From positions 1-7,512 of the forward strand of contig JABXJU010000211.1 of NCBI GenBank assembly GCA_013375405.1: DNA of 7,512 nt. Direction: 5' to 3'. The position numbers and the translations under genes are program-made. This DNA is from Candidatus Helarchaeota archaeon (GTDB taxonomy: Archaea > Asgardarchaeota > Lokiarchaeia > Helarchaeales > HEL-GB-A). This document shows positions 6,305-7,512 of the stretch, one piece after another; the stretch's first letter is position 1; every line of letters begins with the position of its first letter. A model generated the notes under the pieces. The model was not told where the DNA came from, searched no databases, and saw nothing but the letters and a program-made list of their open reading frames with translations.

Positions 6305-6371
6305 GTTAGGGAATTATATTTAGAAAATTTCTCTTATTAAAAGTTTAAGGTAATTTATGTTTGTAAAAGTG

Positions 6372-6380
6372 AAAAAAAAA
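6372..6380 (-). terminator. Poly-T run on the - strand, likely end of the regulator/stress-remnant transcript
   Basis: Nine A on the + strand are nine T on the - strand, about 95 nt past the stop of the stress-protein remnant. Nothing else in 6305-6472 looks like a gene on either strand. Confidence 0.4.
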
Positions 6381-6472
6381 GGGAATTTTCTCAATTATAG
6401 TAGAGAAGACGCACCAATTTTCCCAAATAAGAGTATGGAAGATCTTTTCTTTAAATTCACAAAACCTTCTAA

Positions 6473-6601
6473 TTATTTAACAATTAACACTGGACATTCA
6501 CAATTATGTGCGACACCATGACTCACATTACCAAGGAAAAATCTCTTAACTCCGCTCAAACCCCTACTTCCTACAACTATCAGGTCAACTTTTTCTTCTT
6601 T
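6473..6601 (-). pseudogene. Universal stress protein (UspA family), C-terminal remnant
   Basis: Forty-two sense codons on the - strand, ending in TAA at 6473-6475, encode the last beta-alpha-beta part of a UspA-type protein. It reads VDLIVVGSRGLSG, then FFLGNVSHGV, then CPVLIVK. The nucleotide-binding motif G-2x-G-9x-G is intact (G11, G14, G24), followed by N where Ser or Thr is usual. Full-length family members have about 140 residues, so roughly 100 N-terminal residues are missing. An in-frame TGA (6602-6604) lies directly upstream, and the next 67 nt before the regulator gene contain no Usp-like sequence in any frame. No start codon or ribosome site fits the fragment. It therefore looks like a gene truncated by deletion. 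A + strand ORF (6506-6808) over it is its antisense shadow. Confidence 0.8.
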
Positions 6602-6603
6602 TC

Positions 6604-6625
6604 ATGTAAATGTATAGGTTTACAT
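6604..6625. repeat. Perfect 7-bp inverted repeat between the stress-protein remnant and the regulator gene
   Basis: ATGTAAA (6604-6610) and TTTACAT (6619-6625) are separated by 8 nt. The dyad sits exactly at the truncated edge of the Usp remnant, 44 nt beyond the stop of the ribbon-helix-helix gene. It could be an operator for that regulator, a relic of the lost promoter, or the scar of the deletion. Confidence 0.4.
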
Positions 6626-6668
6626 TTTTCCATAAATAGAAAAAGAGAAAATAACAATGGTCAATTAT

Positions 6669-6818
6669 TTAACTCGATTGAGTCCAAAATTCGTCCCAGA
6701 TTAAATCTCGAACTGCAATTCGAATGGCTTCGCTTCTGGAACTGTACATCCCAATCTTCACTAATTCTTCGAGATCCTCTAAATACGATTTTGGAATATT
6801 TACCGTAATCAATTTCAC
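6669..6818 (-). CDS. Ribbon-helix-helix (CopG/NikR-like) DNA-binding protein, 49 aa
   Basis: This short - strand gene encodes a minimal ribbon-helix-helix protein. Residues 2-9 (KLITVNIP) form the DNA-contacting beta strand. Helix A is SYLEDLEELVKIG (11-23). The YSSRSEAIRIAVRDLI segment (25-40) is the typical turn and helix B, with the SRSEAIR signature of archaeal family members. Such proteins dimerise and bind short operators; many control adjacent genes or toxin-antitoxin pairs. No toxin gene is next to it and no metal-binding C-terminal domain follows, so it is not a full NikR. GTG at 6818 is the likely start, with GGAG 9 nt upstream. In-frame TTG codons just upstream (6827, 6833) are alternatives before a TGA. 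The target is unknown; the dyad at 6604-6625 and the stress-protein remnant lie directly downstream. Confidence 0.85.
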   Translation of the reverse strand: MKLITVNIPKSYLEDLEELVKIGMYSSRSEAIRIAVRDLIWDEFWTQSS

Positions 6819-6845
6819 ATTATTCAACTCCAAAATGATTCTTCA

Positions 6846-6898
6846 GTTATATCTTACTCAGAAAATTGTTCTTTAAGCTTATCCCCACTTTTTATAAA
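6846..6898 (-). promoter_or_regulatory. Candidate TATA boxes for the ribbon-helix-helix gene
   Basis: On the - strand TTTATAAAAA (6889-6898) is a good TATA box and would give a leader of about 50 nt. AGATATAA (6847-6854) is closer and would give a nearly leaderless transcript from the GTG at 6818. Confidence 0.35.
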
Positions 6899-7131
6899 GA
6901 AAACTTGAGAATTTTTAATTTTTTTAAAAAAAAAGTACCAGAAAATCATATATTTTATAGAATAGTGTTACTTTTTTTCAAAATTTATAATACCACTCTT
7001 TTTCACATATCTTTGCGTATATCTTAAAATCTACAAAGATTGGCAAATGAAATTAGGGATATTTTGCCTGTACTTTTTTAGAATACTTTCATCTATCTCT
7101 TTTCTTTTTATAGGATAATGAAATAGATATC
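6899..7131. other. A+T-rich intergenic stretch without a recognisable gene
   Basis: Both strands were read and show no convincing coding sequence. It contains homopolymer runs (T7 and A9 around 6919-6934, T7 at 6972-6978). A 10-bp inverted repeat, AAAAAAGTAC (6928-6937) and GTACTTTTTT (7070-7079), frames about 150 bp. A smaller dyad ATCTTTG (7009-7015) and CAAAGAT (7034-7040) lies inside it. Confidence 0.5.
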
Positions 7132-7157
7132 TTATATATCATTAATTAACTAATGAT
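7132..7157 (+). promoter_or_regulatory. TATA box plus dyad before the structured-RNA candidate
   Basis: TTATATAT (7132-7139) is a good archaeal TATA box and predicts a start near 7158-7162. It is overlapped by a perfect dyad, ATCATTA (7138-7144) and TAATGAT (7151-7157), spacer 6 nt, which lies between the TATA box and that start and could be a repressor site. Confidence 0.45.
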
Positions 7158-7250
7158 GCTACCGTAGGGATTACGGGAAGTCACGCCTCTGGAGATCGCG
7201 TAAGACCTTCTTTTGAAGGCAATGGTCGAAGAATGAGGAAACTATCATAG
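7150..7250 (+). ncRNA. Candidate structured RNA, or structured leader, upstream of radA
   Basis: About 85 nt here are strikingly richer in G+C than the surrounding DNA, which in A+T-rich archaea often marks an RNA gene. Three hairpins can be drawn. CCGTA (7162-7166) pairs with TACGG (7172-7176). ACGC (7183-7186) pairs with GCGT (7198-7201). Around 7204-7227 there are two alternatives: CCTTC/GAAGG (7206-7210 with 7215-7219) or GACC/GGTC (7204-7207 with 7224-7227). An outer helix ATGATG (7153-7158) with TATCAT (7243-7248) could close them if the transcript starts early enough. A TATA box lies just upstream, and radA has a TATA box of its own further on, so this may be a separate transcript. I do not recognise it as a tRNA, SRP RNA, RNase P RNA, box C/D RNA or known riboswitch. 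The exact ends are unknown. Confidence 0.45.
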
Positions 7251-7281
7251 TAGTTCAATTATCTCACCCTCTCTAGCAATC

Positions 7282-7313
7282 TATAAAGCATAAATTCAGA
7301 GTAATAGATGTGA
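7282..7313 (+). promoter_or_regulatory. TATA box and GTGA ribosome site of radA
   Basis: TATAAA (7282-7287) lies 25 nt before GTGAT (7310-7314), and GTGA is 5 nt before the ATG at 7319. Transcription would begin close to the GTGA, giving a very short leader. This supports both the ATG choice and a promoter independent of the upstream RNA candidate. Confidence 0.55.
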
Positions 7314-7318
7314 TTAAC

Positions 7319-7512
7319 ATGGCAAAAAATTCAGCGAAAACCGAAAGTAAGGCAAAACTGGATGATTTGAGTGAGTTAGAAGAAGATCTTAATGAGTCAA
7401 ATGAAATGTCTGATCAATTACAAGATAATAATCCAATATTGGAGGAATTGACTGGGGTAGGCCCGACAATTGCGGAGAAGTTGCAGGAGGGAGGTTATAC
7501 GACTTATGAATC
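7319..7512 (+). CDS. radA: RadA recombinase, N-terminal part; cut by the window end
   Basis: Sixty-four codons are visible. Residues 1-40 form a Lys-rich then acidic tail (EEDLNES, EMSDQLQD). From about 41 comes LEELTGVGPTIAEKLQEGGYTTYE, a helix-hairpin-helix motif with the LxxLxGVGPxxAEKLxExGYxT pattern that opens archaeal RadA. RadA is the Rad51/RecA-family ATPase that forms filaments on single-stranded DNA in homologous recombination; its N-terminal domain helps bind DNA. The tail before the motif is longer than in many archaeal RadA proteins. The Walker A and B motifs lie outside the window, so another helix-hairpin-helix protein is not excluded, but the pattern is best for RadA. Confidence 0.75.
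   Translation, partial: MAKNSAKTESKAKLDDLSELEEDLNESNEMSDQLQDNNPILEELTGVGPTIAEKLQEGGYTTYE

Noticed and set aside
6357..6521. 54-codon + strand ORF beginning at an ATG
   Set aside because: Composition is like random A/T-rich DNA, its end is antisense to the Usp remnant, and no family pattern or ribosome site is seen.
6506..6808. 100-codon ORF on the + strand
   Set aside because: It runs antisense over both the Usp remnant and the ribbon-helix-helix gene, which are clearly recognisable on the - strand. Its own product resembles nothing known.
7150..7201. Hammerhead-like core (CTAATGA, hairpin, GAAG)
   Set aside because: The conserved CUGAUGA is altered at the catalytic G, the hairpin does not start at the required position, and GAAA is GAAG. 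No third helix fits.
7150..7250. tRNA or box C/D RNA
   Set aside because: No cloverleaf or TTC-loop pairing can be built, and although ATGATG resembles a C box, no CTGA D box follows.

Overview
The window looks archaeal. The evidence is a RadA-type recombinase start at the right edge, TATA-box promoters, strong or GTGA-type Shine-Dalgarno sites, TTG/GTG starts, poly-T terminators, an HdrD-type cysteine-rich iron-sulfur protein, a 49-residue ribbon-helix-helix regulator and a universal stress protein remnant. DNA is A+T-rich, above all between genes. One long protein joins a PCI/DDRGK-like winged helix, a Lys/Glu-rich linker and a RING-like zinc site. That mixture points to an Asgard archaeon, but no single marker in view proves it.

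Left third (1-3093, + strand): an apparent three-gene operon. It holds the C-terminal part of an FAD-linked oxidase (VAO/PCMH fold), an HdrD/GlcF-like iron-sulfur protein starting 2 nt after it, and a radical SAM protein of the NrdG2/PflA-activase type 17 nt further on. The first two resemble the flavin and Fe-S subunits of anaerobic 2-hydroxyacid or similar dehydrogenases. The third may activate a glycyl-radical enzyme or modify another partner. No substrate can be read from the window.

Middle (3095-5404, - strand): the RING-like protein, whose stop lies 1 nt from the convergent operon end, and upstream of it a HAD-family hydrolase with an atypical nucleophile motif. A divergent promoter region (5405-5523) with interleaved inverted repeats separates the HAD gene from a G+C-richer small gene of unknown function (5524-5865, + strand). 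A short doubtful ORF follows it. A 70-residue two-helix membrane protein (6031-6243, - strand) comes next.

Right part (6244-7318): sparse and very A+T-rich, but not empty. The - strand carries a 42-codon C-terminal universal stress protein remnant (6473-6601) and an intact ribbon-helix-helix regulator gene (6669-6818), with a perfect dyad between them. On the + strand a G+C-rich island (about 7150-7250) with its own TATA box and several hairpins looks like a structured RNA. It precedes a separate TATA box, a GTGA ribosome site and the first 64 codons of radA (7319-7512, cut by the window end).

The observations most worth following are the RING/winged-helix protein, the structured RNA candidate before radA, and the stress protein remnant beside the regulator.
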